A stretch of 64,000 bases of DNA, taken from Patiria pectinifera. Lineage: Eukaryota; Echinodermata; Asteroidea; Valvatida; Asterinidae. Location: contig CM057149.1 of the NCBI GenBank assembly GCA_029964075.1, positions 4,226,465 to 4,290,464 of the forward strand. The letters run 5' to 3'. This document shows, piece after piece, positions 25,501 through 37,500 of the stretch. The stretch's first letter is position 1; each line of letters starts with the position of its first letter. The notes beneath the pieces were generated by a model, which saw nothing but the letters and a program-made list of their open reading frames with translations, was not told the DNA's origin and made no database searches. The position numbers and the translations under genes are program-made.

Positions 25501-28500
25501 AAAACGGTCACTGTGGACATGATTTGACCTCAGCAACACGTGCGCCGCAGGCTGATTGACATACGATATGTACAACGTACGTGCATCTACATGTACATTG
25601 TGGACGTCCTGTGCATGTTTTAAAGCAGAGGTGTTGTCAACCTGAAGTTTTAAGCGTGCGCAGGGCATGTCCGTGTTCGTTTATTGCCTCGAAACTTTGA
25701 AATGTTTTAGACCTACCCTTAAATAGACAATTTAAGTAAAAACTAATATAAAACTACCATGGTTGATTTTCTAGGAATTTTCAAAGGAAAACGTGTCTTT
25801 TCATTATAACTTCCGGTCTGATGACGTCATACGCCTAAAACTTCGCACACGTCTTAAGGGGTTCAAGGTTATCATATACACCAATATTTAGGCGATTCCG
25901 ACAAACTTCGCCACAGACTTCTATTCAAAATACATTTTTGAAATTTTTCAACCTGTCGCTAGAGGGCGCTCGAGGAATGCACGACGTCATCGGTAGATGA
26001 TTTAAAGAATACTATCAGCCAAGAGACTAACACCGCTGAAAGCAAGTTCATATCTATTACCACTTTCAAATAATAAGCCACTTCCGGTTTTGGCCTTTTT
26101 CGACCGGAAGCAAGGGTCACGTGATTGCACGCACACTAAATGAAATAAAGAGCTTAACCTACTCTACCACTTGCCGGCAAGAGAACGCTACAGACGCGTA
26201 CGGTTGATTTCTTATGAATTTTTAAATATTAAAAGTGTCAGAATTTAATTGCCCATAAATAAACACCGGATGACGTCATCATGACGTCATTATTACACAA
26301 TGTTGTTTGAATTAGGGTGTTTGTCAAAAATGCCCTTTGAAAATTGACAATTTTTTTAAAATTTCTAAGTACAAAGTCTTTGGGAATAATTAAATATTCA
26401 AAAATCTATAATAAATTAGTCGATGACGTCATCATGACGTCGCTCATCCGCATACATCTATGCTGTATGGACTATGCCTATGCAAACTTTGAACGATATG
26501 CAACCAAGTTTAATGGCAAAAGTGGCGTGTAGAATAAACGTGTACAAAGTCTATGGGCTTTTGGGGGGAAAAAAAGAGGAAGAAGAAAGAAAGAAAAAAA
26601 TCAGAACAAAAAGAAAGGCTTTTCGGCAACTATGCGGAAATGCACACACACACAAAAAAGAAAAAAAAACTTTCAGGAAAACAAGAGCTGTTCCCAATTG
26701 AAATTGGGAACAGCTAATAAACAAAAAAAAAATCATTCGAAAACAGAAGGGAATGTGGGAACTCATAGTTTCAGAATAAGACGGTATGAACAGATTTATG
26801 TACAGGAGGCAAGGTGGCATTGATTCTGACTGTCCGCAGGTTGAAGTCAGAATGGCCTCAATCACTCACTTGAGGCCTTACCCGAATTCGATAGGACAAG
26901 AAGCTAGATCGACTCCGAGACTGGCGCTTTGTATAATATTTGACCACAATCAAGTTTTGGTAGTGTGACATTCATATTTGCAAAACAATGCAGGTGCTAT
27001 TCTTGACCATTCTTTTTCTTCTTTTATTTTCCAGTTGTGACATGTTATTTGCCTTCTGTTCTCTGAATTTGCAGTTGAAGTACAGTTCATGTCTTATTGA
27101 AATCCGTACACATACTGCCAAAGTGTACTGTGCATGTTTATTTTCATCATTGTGTAAATCAGCAACTTGAGCTTCCCTGATCGTTTCCCATTATATAAAT
27201 ATACAGAATGTAACAGTGGCTTGTGAAATGACAACATGAACAATTATAAAGTCTCAAGAGATGGTACACGCAGAGTTGTAACCAAGTCATTTTTTTCCAA
27301 GTCAAGTCAAGTCTCGAGTCAATTTTTCACAAGTCAAGTCAAGTCTCAAGTCAATTTTGTTTTCAAGTCAAGTGAATTTTCCAGTGATTTTTTATTTTAT
27401 TTTTAAATATTACATGGACATACTACGTACGGGAACCAGTTGATGTGTTGAACGCCGGAGTAGAGACGGCAATGGGGATTATCAAAGCGTGCATCATGCA
27501 GGGAGATTTTAAAAAAATCATACTTTTCAAACATCCTCTCTCAAACACCTTATTTGTATAAAAGGTGTCTAAAAATGAATTTTGATATACTATTTTCAAA
27601 CTTTATCCATCATGTTGAATGTTTGAAGGACGTCTGACAAATTTCCTTCCGAACGTTTTCGTTTAATGCATGATTTTCGTTTAATGCATGATTTGAATTT
27701 GGAGTTGTTTTTAGCACGCTTACGGTAAACCACTCAAAAGACCGCTCTATAACAATGGATGGTACTCGGACTACGCACGACACCTCGCATGCACGAGGTC
27801 GAGTATGATTCGTTTTCCAAAACACGCATAAATGCTAGTCATGTACATGACGTGTGGCAGGCTCGGGATGCCAAACTATCGCTTGCTGGTTGCTAATTCG
27901 CTATGTATGTCTGCATCCTTTTCAACTGATTATGCTAGTGCGCAGGAACGCCAAGAGGTTTATGGTTTTTTTTTTGTAACTTTCAGAAACGTGTTAATGT
28001 CAGAAAGTCAAATTTATTCTAGTCAAGTCAAGTCTCAAGTCATTTTTTTCCAAAGTCAAGTCAAGTCTCAGGTCAACAACTCGAGTCTGACTCGAGTCCG
28101 AGTCAGCGACTCGAGTCAACAAAACTTTGTATACGATTTTTGGGGGGTATCCGGTACTTTTTACCCAGAAGTGTAATTGGTCACATGGGTCCGAATCAAG
28201 GAAGAAACTCACGGACACGGATCCTACGGTAGTATTTCGTGATATCTTGGCTGAGCTCTGGCTGGTTATTATTATTATTATTATACACGAATTAGGTAGA
28301 TTGGGGAAGTGCAAGCACAACAAGGTGAGTCAAAAAAAAGCGGAACCCAAACCTCCAAGATATTTCATATTTAAAAAAAAATCTACGACCTCTCCACTGT
28401 CCTATGTAGTTACTGTGGCTTTGGGTTCACTCATTAGTTAGTTCCTTTGTCTTTGCTTGTATAAGCATATCACCATTGAAATCCATACCTGAACTGTACT

Positions 28501-31500
28501 GGCCAATGATTTAATTCGTACTCCCTATGCGTATTTTTTTTCAGATACAAAACTATGTGATATATTAAATGCAATTATTGTTTGTACTGAGAAGTAGTTC
28601 CAACAAAACTTTGAATACACAACCAATAATTCTCTATTAATTAGTAAAAAGCGAGTCCTATAGCTTATTGTGTCTTTTTGTTTGTGTATAAAGAACACAA
28701 TCACAAGAGCAGATAAACATACTACAACTATATATGAATATAAGCTATGAATAATGGTATTTCACATCGCCAGGAAAATCGCTAGTCATTGGTGCACACT
28801 TATGAATAAACGGATGAATAATCAAACTAATTTACAATGCATCCTCCAAGTACTACTAATAAAATTAACACCGATAAAAAGAATGCAAGACTCTTCCTTT
28901 ACAAGTAAAACTGCAATGTCGGTATAAAACAATACTTTACGATAAAGGAAAATTTACAAAACAGCAACATGATTAAAAAACAAAAAAGAAAAACAGAAGA
29001 GAATGCGGGAACTAACCTATTTCAGAATGGGTGCATACCTATGTTTCCTAATACTTATGTTCCCCCAAACCTATGTTCCATAACCCTAACCCTAACCATC
29101 TAACCCTAACTCTAACCCTTACCTTTACGATTTTGGGGATCATAGGCGTTGGGGAACATAGGTATTCGGGAACATCGGGTAGACCCCATTGGGAATTCAT
29201 AATCATTGACGAAATTACGACCTCTCCACTGTCCTATTTAATTCCAGTGGCTTTTGGTTCACTCATTAGTTAGTTCCTTTGTCTTTGCTTGTATACATAT
29301 ATCACCATTGAAATTCATACGTGAACTCGGTTGGTCATTGATTTACTTCTTTCTCCCTATGTATAAACTTCTTCTCAGATACGAATACAATTATAAGTAT
29401 AAAACTAAGTAAGAAATATTACAAATAGTAACAACTATATTCATAAAGCTGAACTCTTCCAAAACACGTATAAGTACAGTATAGGTGTAAAACATGCAAA
29501 AAATAATAACAAAAACAACAACATCATTATTACAAAAATCATAAGAAACCAGAAGGGAATTCCGGGACTCACCTATTTCAGAATAAAACGGAATGAACAC
29601 ACTCATGTATAGGAGGCAAGGTGGAATTGATCCTGATTGTCCGCAGGCTGAAGTCAGAATGCCCTAAATCAATTACATGAGGCCTAAATCGAATTCGATA
29701 GGACAAGAAGCTAGGTCAAGTCCTACACAGGCGCTATATATAGTAGTTAGCCACAATTAATCGAATAATTGATAAAAATGGCTGGCCAACCCCTGTCCAC
29801 CCCCTAAATCGGAAGTCTTGGAGGTGTGACATATATATTTGCAAAAAATGCAGGTGCTTTCCGTGACCATTTTTTGTCTTTTAATTTCGTGGATGGCGAG
29901 CACGAAAGGAAGGTAAGTTGCCTTGTGTTCTCTAAATTTTCACTTGAAGAACAGTTTTTGTCTTATTCAATTTCGTACACAAACTGCCGAATTGTAATGT
30001 ATATGTCTATTTTGATCATTCGTAAATCATGAACATGAGCATAACTGATCGCTTTCCATTATACCAGGTAAAAATGTGACTTGTGAATTGACAATTTGCA
30101 CATCGGTCTGAAGTGATGGTATACGATTTTTGGGGTACCCAAGTAATTTTTACATGGAAGCGTTCTTGGTCACATGGGTCAGAATCAAGGAAAAACTCAC
30201 GGAGACGGATCCTACGGTAGTATTCCGTGAGATCTTGGCTAAGCTCTACTATACGTTTTGTAACAGTACAGGGAGTAGGACAAATACTGCGACCCTTGAA
30301 GAGAGGTTTATGTTCAGTGTCAGATATGAATGAGGAGGAAAGGTTAACTACTGTATTGTAAGTGGGTGGTGGTTAGTTGCCCTACTGGCAAATTATGTTT
30401 ACAACATTACGACCTCTCTACTGCCCTATGTAATTCCAGTGGCTGTGGGTCCACCAAGTAGTTTGTTTCTTTGTCTTTGCTTGTATTCGTATATCACCAT
30501 AAAAATTCATACTTTAACTCGATGGGTCACTAATTTAGTTCGTACTCCCTATGTGTTAAATTCTTTCCAATAAAATTGCATTCTGTTCTCCCTGCATATG
30601 TACATCACATCGAACAATTATGAAAAAGTTAAAACCACAGGTAATCAACATTTTAGTGGTTTCCAAAGTTTATTTTCTAGCCTAAAGCTAATGAAATAAC
30701 TGCTCATGAAGCTAAACTGCCTGACTCTACAGTAGCCTACATGTGCATGTATGTTCAAAGTTCTTTACTGAATGTAAATGATAGTTTCACGATATTTTTA
30801 AAGTGACTTTTTGCCAGTTGTCAGAAAATGGAAGAACACAAAAAGGTGTATAGCTGTTAAATGCTTCTACACTCACGTACAATGCATGTATTTCACATCC
30901 ACCGAGTTAGCTGGTCAAGTTCATTGATCTCAACCCACGAAACTGTGCTTTTTTCACCTCGTATATGCATCAATTACAATTAATACTGCATCAAACAATT
31001 ATGAAAAAAACGTTGGAGTCCAAGGTAATCAACGTTTCAGGCTTTCTAATCTTTTTTTCTGACCAAACCAAATGAAAAAGCTGCTCTAGGAGCCACACTG
31101 ACTACATTTCTGAGCTGGAAGGCACTTGCTCTTCAAGAACCTTTTTTTATGCTACAGTTTATATTATGAAAGAGCAAGCTAAATAAGCAGTGGCGTAGCC
31201 ACCGGGGCGTGGGGCGACTCCCCCGAAACCTTGTCGCCCCCTAGTGCCCCCCCCCCCCCACTGAGATTTTGAGTTTCTCAAAAAAGTATCATTGATCTAA
31301 ATCTAAACAGTAGCGAATGATCCACATGATGACCACTGAGAAACGACCCTTCGACCGGCGACCGCGGACCAGTAAGCTGACAACCGGCGTGACATAACGC
31401 ATAATGATAATCTAAAATGCGTATTAACACCCACTGCACTGCTCGCTCACACCACGGAACACGTATTATAGACAGGTGGTCCGTGGGTCACACAGTTTCA

Positions 31501-34500
31501 GTCAGCGATATCACGTGAATCGGTTACGCACAAACTTTTTCCTCCATTCATATAAGCTAAATAACAATAATAGACCAATTAAAATTCCTTGAAATCAGTG
31601 GCGTAGCCACGGGGGAGGGGGTAGGAAGCGTCGGGGCGACAGCCCCCCCCCATGAAACCTTATCCCCCAGTCGCCTCCCCCTCCACTGAGATTTTGAGTT
31701 TTTGAAAAAATTATCATTGATCTACATGACGCCATGGACACAATATCAAATGTCCCCCCCCCCCCAGATTTTTGAACTCGTGTCTCACTTACAGGGCCAT
31801 ATTAATACTACAATGTATTTTTTGCTTAGAAAATATTAGTTAAAGTGGTCAGAAATTGCCTCAGATAGCACCACAGAACATTTAGAATCCAAAATTTTCG
31901 GGGCCCTTAAGCGGGCCCCGAACCCCACGCTTATAGCTCAGAATTCTGGTAGCTGATTCAGTGACTGCAACCTCGAAAACAATGTTCACAAAAATTTCTT
32001 TATGCCTTTAGCTGAGAAAACCTCGAAAATAATGTTTAAATTATTATCTTTTGTGCTAAGATAATTATTGGTTACAGTGGTAAGAAATTGCCTCCGATCA
32101 CACCACAGAGCATCGAGAATCCAATTTTTTCGGGGCCCTTAAGCGGGCCCCGAACCCCACGCCTATAGCTCAGAATACCGATAGCTGATTCAATGACTCC
32201 AACCTCGAAAACGATGTTCAAATAATTATCCTTTGCTAAGAAAATTTTAGTTAAAGCATGGAGGAAAGTGGTAAGAAATTGCTTCAGATCACACCACAAA
32301 ACATCTAGAATCCAATTTTTTCGGGGCCCTTCTGCGGGCCCCGAACCCCACGCCGTAAGGGCATCGCGCTTCGCGCTCGCATCAGTTCTGATCAAGGTAT
32401 GTCCCCCCCCCCCACTTTGGTGATTTTATCACTGTTGATGTTTGCAGACAGCTGTGACGACGATTGTTGAAATTGAATTTTTGGACGAAAGGGGTTTTTA
32501 GGTCATTGTGTTTAAGCCATGATATTCTTTGAACGGATTGAGCAATTTCAGTATTTTTTCTTCCTGTAAAAGTAGCTTATGAAATTGGCTTTCCAGTCAT
32601 TATTATTATTGATGCTACATATCTTTTTAAATTTGAATCATATTTGGGGGGTTTGGGTTCCGCTTTTTTGACTCGCCCTGTATTTTGATCAAGAAAACTT
32701 GATTTCACGATCCAGCTTGGTCGATCTATGACAACAGTTGCATTCTGTAACACAGACACATAATATTAATAATATTAATGGAATAACGTACAGTGTCAAA
32801 ACATTGTATGTGACAGTTCAGAATTAGGTGTAAGCCTTTTTTCGAATTATTTTCTAGACGTGCCTGCTGAAATAAGGAATTGGGCAGTTTATCTAAAAGC
32901 ACTCGAAAAGGGCAGTGCAACAGTACGTCGCACACGACTGATGATCGTGGGTCAAGAACGAGTTGGAAAAACTTGCCTGATGGGGAGTCTCATTCATGAA
33001 AGGTATGTAGTGCATTAAAGGTTAATGAAATTCATTGTGCATTGCACACAAGTGGATTATAAGAGTTGACAGTGGACTCTCTATTTTTATTCCCTGCCGG
33101 CGAAGACGAAGGGGCGCTTACTTGCTTGTTCTTCTTCTGTATGTGTGTACTCAAACAAAGGGAACAATGGTACCCCGCAAATCAGCCTTTGTAAAACGGC
33201 ACCCCATGGAAAGAATTTCTAAAGAAGAAGGAGAAAGGGAGAACAATGCAAGTACACCCAAAAACTGCATCAGTAAGGTTTTGTTTGCTTACTTTACATA
33301 CACCCCGAGGACAGACAGACAAAGGGAAAACAACAGATTCTTTGTTGTCCTTTTTTATTGAAAACGGTCTTTAGTAGTGAGTTTGTGTGCTATAGTCAAT
33401 GGGATAGTGTTATATTACAGGGACAAAGGGACAGACAATGCCTTGTCCTCGAAAGTTATATAAATTACGACTGTGTGCACACAGTCCGTTTTCAGCAGGA
33501 TATCTCAAAAATTACTGAGTGTATTAACTTCAATTTTGAATGTGAATTGCCTATTGCATTTTGACCCCACATATCAAAGGTCGAGGTCATTATGGTTAAA
33601 ACATTAGAAATGGTGTCAGAGAATATCTCTAGAATTAATTGTCATATCAACTTGAAACTTAATTGGTATCAATTTAGAAAAGGAATAGTTTTCGGGAGGA
33701 AACTCGAAAGTAGTACGGGAAATGCATCTTTAAAGTAATACTTCTGTAACTTACTTTCTTGCCTACAATTCATCATACATTTACTTGAGTGCCTGCATGT
33801 TTGTGTACTATACATTGTGATACAATTCCTCTCCATGTGATTGTGCCAATCGCCTGCCAATATAGTTTCCTGAAACTGATCTCTCTCTAGGTCTTGCTCG
33901 CTTCCGCGGCCAGAATTTTGATATGCATAATAAAAGTCGCCAGTTACATTTCTTTTTACAGTAACATTGTACTCTTCCCCCACCGAGATATTGGTAAATG
34001 CTCCAGTTTGAGACCACTCATTGCATGATCTGTGGTAGAACACTTGAGGCGTTGTTATGCAGGCGATGTCATGATGACCGATGATGCCGGCGCAACTTTA
34101 TTATAAACCATACTTCAATGTAATAATGAAATCACGATTTGCGCAGACCCTGTTTATGGTTGTCAGCATTATGACTCATCATTTGGAGTCCCTGAGGCGT
34201 TGATAACACGGAACAACTTTGTTATGCGAGGTTTAAGGCATTATTATGATCTAATCCTGACACTGTTTGTATGGCAAACAAGATTATCTTAAATGCTACT
34301 TTTTAACTAAGTTACGTTGTTGTTTGTTGGGCTAGTGCATGTATAAAGTTATATTTCATACATTACATGAATTTAGAACTTCAAATTTGCAAAGAAAAAC
34401 TGAAAATGGAACTGAAGAGTGGGATGGGGCCAGGGATACAGCTAATGATCCTAATATGGGAAATACATGGAAGGAGAGAGAAAAAAACCACTATCGAAAG

Positions 34501-37500
34501 TGTATGTAACAGTGGAAAATGCATCAATAAACCCTATGAAAAAACCTATTGAACTTAGTGACTCGATTACTGGAACAGGACTGGCACATGGACCTCTAGA
34601 ATGTACTATTTATTTCAAGCTAGAACGACTTTTTTATTTACAGTTTTAACAGCAATGAATTGTCAACAGAAGGCGTCACTACGGACTGCACCATAAACAT
34701 CAGTTCTGCACAATCTTGGAACTGTAAAAGAGGTAGAGACATTCAAGTCATGATTTTTTTCTGCTTCAGCTAATATGATAGTGTTCTTGGTTTGAAAATA
34801 ACATTTTTAACTAATAAACTTAAATACGTTTAGTTACGTCAGAGGCAGAGGACAAATGTTTTTTTTACCGTTTGGATGGGCATTGTTATAAACTAACATA
34901 GCAAGGAACACCCTCTTATAATTAGACACCCGCAACCCATACGGTCTATCTGGTGAACAGACCCGAGACGTAGGCCTACTGACATCACACCATGTTTGCA
35001 CGCATGCTTTCTTTCGAGAGCTAATAAGTTGGCACAAGGTGATAATGCGCCACCTATAAAATTGGAAAGAAGATGTGTAAACTTAGCTTGAGAACATTTT
35101 GTCTAAGGAATATTTGAAGCCATTTTTTTCTGTAAAACCAAGCTTTACGTCGTTGGCACGCATTTTGCCAACTTTCTTGATCAAATTAGCATTGAGTGTG
35201 CATTTACAACCTGCACGCTATGGACGGCGCTATAATGTGCACAGTGCTTTTTAAAGACTTAAAAAGACTCAGTTGGTGAAAGACCGAATGTTTTAAAAAT
35301 GTCCATGTAATTTGGGCGCTATCAGTTCTCGTTTCTCCTTGCACAAGGCCGGATCCAGAACAATTCTTTTTTTCGGGAGTGGGAGGGGGGGGGGGGTTAA
35401 AAAGTGTTTGTTCCCGAAAAGAGGGTCCAGAAATAGTGAGCGACACCACGAAGTAGCACTCAAGTGGACTTGAGTTTGCACCACGCGCGCGTATTTTACA
35501 GAAACAAGTGGTTTTCGTTTTCACGAAGTAACACTCATCTTAAATTAACCAAATGAAGGCTTTTTACTATTTTTTTTGCAATCCATAATAATACAGATAA
35601 ATCACATTCTTGTCAAACGTTTTCAAACGTTTTTATCCAAAGAGTTTTTCCGTACAAGTGTTGTCACTTCGTGAAAAGGAAAATCTTTCGCGCGAGTGTC
35701 CGATATGCGGGTGCACAGTTGAGTGTTATGTCGCAAAACCAAAAATTTTCATTGAGCGGTTGTCACAAAGTAGCACTTATGTGTTCTAGGGTGTTACCTC
35801 GTGGTGTCGGTGACGAACTTTTCCGCCCAAAATTTAATATGAAAAGCAAGGGGAGGGGTTGCATATGTATTGATTTTATTGAGTTTTGTGGGTGGTGTAC
35901 GCAAAGGCTGCATTTTTGCAAAGTTACTAAAAAACTAAAATTTGGAAGTTATTTTTTTTTGGGGGGGTGGCCAGAAATACTTCGTAATATCATTCAGTTA
36001 TGATAATACAGTTTGAAGTTGCTGTAAGATAAAACTGACAAATGTTGATCTGGAATCTTCAAAATTAGGCACCCAAATAGCACTGTTAGCAGGCGCAGCT
36101 GAATGAAGGCCGAGTTTTGGAAAATCTCGGTAACGGTCGTCAAATTCAAAATTGTACATGGCGCAGCCATAAAGTTCGCCCATACGATCCGAGTATATTT
36201 GATGCGCAAAATCGTCGTTGAATATCAAATTTTCTAAATGAAAGGAACGAATATTAATTATCAACTCAGTTACATAAAAAAATAATATGCATTTAGCAGT
36301 TAATTAAACCTATATTATACTCGGAAATTCTCGGACGCTATCCCATTGTCGACGAAACGAATTCGGCAAACTTCGGAAATTTTCAGAAAAAAGAGGAATT
36401 CCTCCCGTTTTAGTCACGTGACGTGACTAAAAATACAATGTATTACCGGAGGCTATCGGACCTAAGATTCATCAGGAATAGTCAGAATCTTTTGGTCTGG
36501 GAACCAGACTAATCAAATGCATGCACAGGCGACAGTTATCACGCTGCACATTGTTATGAATACGAGTGTTAAAACATCGAAATTATTACCAAAAGAAAAA
36601 AGAACTAGAGATGTGTTTGTGGACAAACACAAGCTGTTTCGGATATTCGAAATACTCCGTGCACGTCATGAACAATCAGTGACGTCACTAAAAATGTCAT
36701 CTATAACAGCACATTATACGTACATGTCAAGTTATAACCAAATCGAACATGTAGGTCTGGGAATTAAGGAACAAAATGCCCCTTTAAGGGACGTCATTTG
36801 ACATTTGATGATAACATCACATGAATTTGTCTATAACCCATATCGGCATTGGTACGATCACGAATTTCTTCTAGGACCATGTGTGGGTGGTAGTCTAAGT
36901 GTGTACCAGGTCTAACGTCGATCGCATAATTTACAAAAGTGCCAAAGTAGAGTGTTTTAAAACGTGTACAAAACATATGGGGAAAAACACATCTTTAATG
37001 TGACGTAACCCAACACCTGATGACGGCACGATCACAAATTTCTTCTTGGACCATCTGTGGGTGGTGGTCTAAGTATGTATTAAGTCTGAGGTCGATCGCA
37101 TTTATGAAGGTGCCAAGGTGGAGTGTTTTAAAACGTGTAAAAAAAAGGGAAAATGTGCATCTTTAATGTGAAGTAACGTGACACCTGATGACGTCACGAT
37201 CACGAATTTCTTCAAGAACCATCTGTGGGTGATGGTCTAAGTGTGTACCAAGTGTAACGTCGATCGGATCACGAAAGTGCAGAAATGGAGCGTTTTATTA
37301 CATGTACAAACCCTATGGGAAAAAATGCATGTTTAATGTGACGTAACCTGACACTTGATGACGTCACGATCACGAATTTCGTCTAGAACCATCTGTGGTG
37401 GTGGTCTAAGTATGAATTAAGTTTAAAATTGATCGGATTTACGAAGATGCCAAACTGGAGTGTTTTAAAACGTGTACAAAACATATTCGGAAAAAATGCA

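Larger units (their letters stand above)
22899..26715 (+). mobile_element. 3.8-kb palindrome-ended element
   Basis: The left end reads ACTAGATGTGGTTGTAACTG, with a small hairpin (TGGTTGT..ACAACCA), then AGCTGTTCTCAAC. The right end is a 30-nt palindrome at 26686-26715 (AGCTGTTCCCAATT, GA, AATTGGGAACAGCT). Inside are several ACTTCCGG hairpins with GTCACGTGACC, a 170-bp tandem duplication, a 1.2-kb tandem duplication and many TGACGTCA palindromes. There are no long ORFs. The plan of hairpin, tandem core and terminal palindrome resembles Helentron-associated elements; that assignment is inference. Confidence 0.6.
28323..32690. repeat. Pair of inverted mariner-like termini 4.4 kb apart
   Basis: The left copy (AAGGTGAGTCAAAAAAAAGC, GGAACCCAAACCTCCAAGAT) and the right copy on the opposite strand (CAGGGCGAGTCAAAAAAGCG, GAACCCAAACCCCCCAAATA) match for about 60 bp. 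They could be the two ends of one composite element or two independent solo ends. The interval contains parts of repeat R and an unrelated array and has no transposase, so independent insertions are the simpler view. Confidence 0.45.

Noticed and set aside
33669-34043. 124-codon minus-strand ORF in intron 4
   Set aside because: No recognisable motif, no splice sites of note, antisense inside an intron, and composition like its surroundings.
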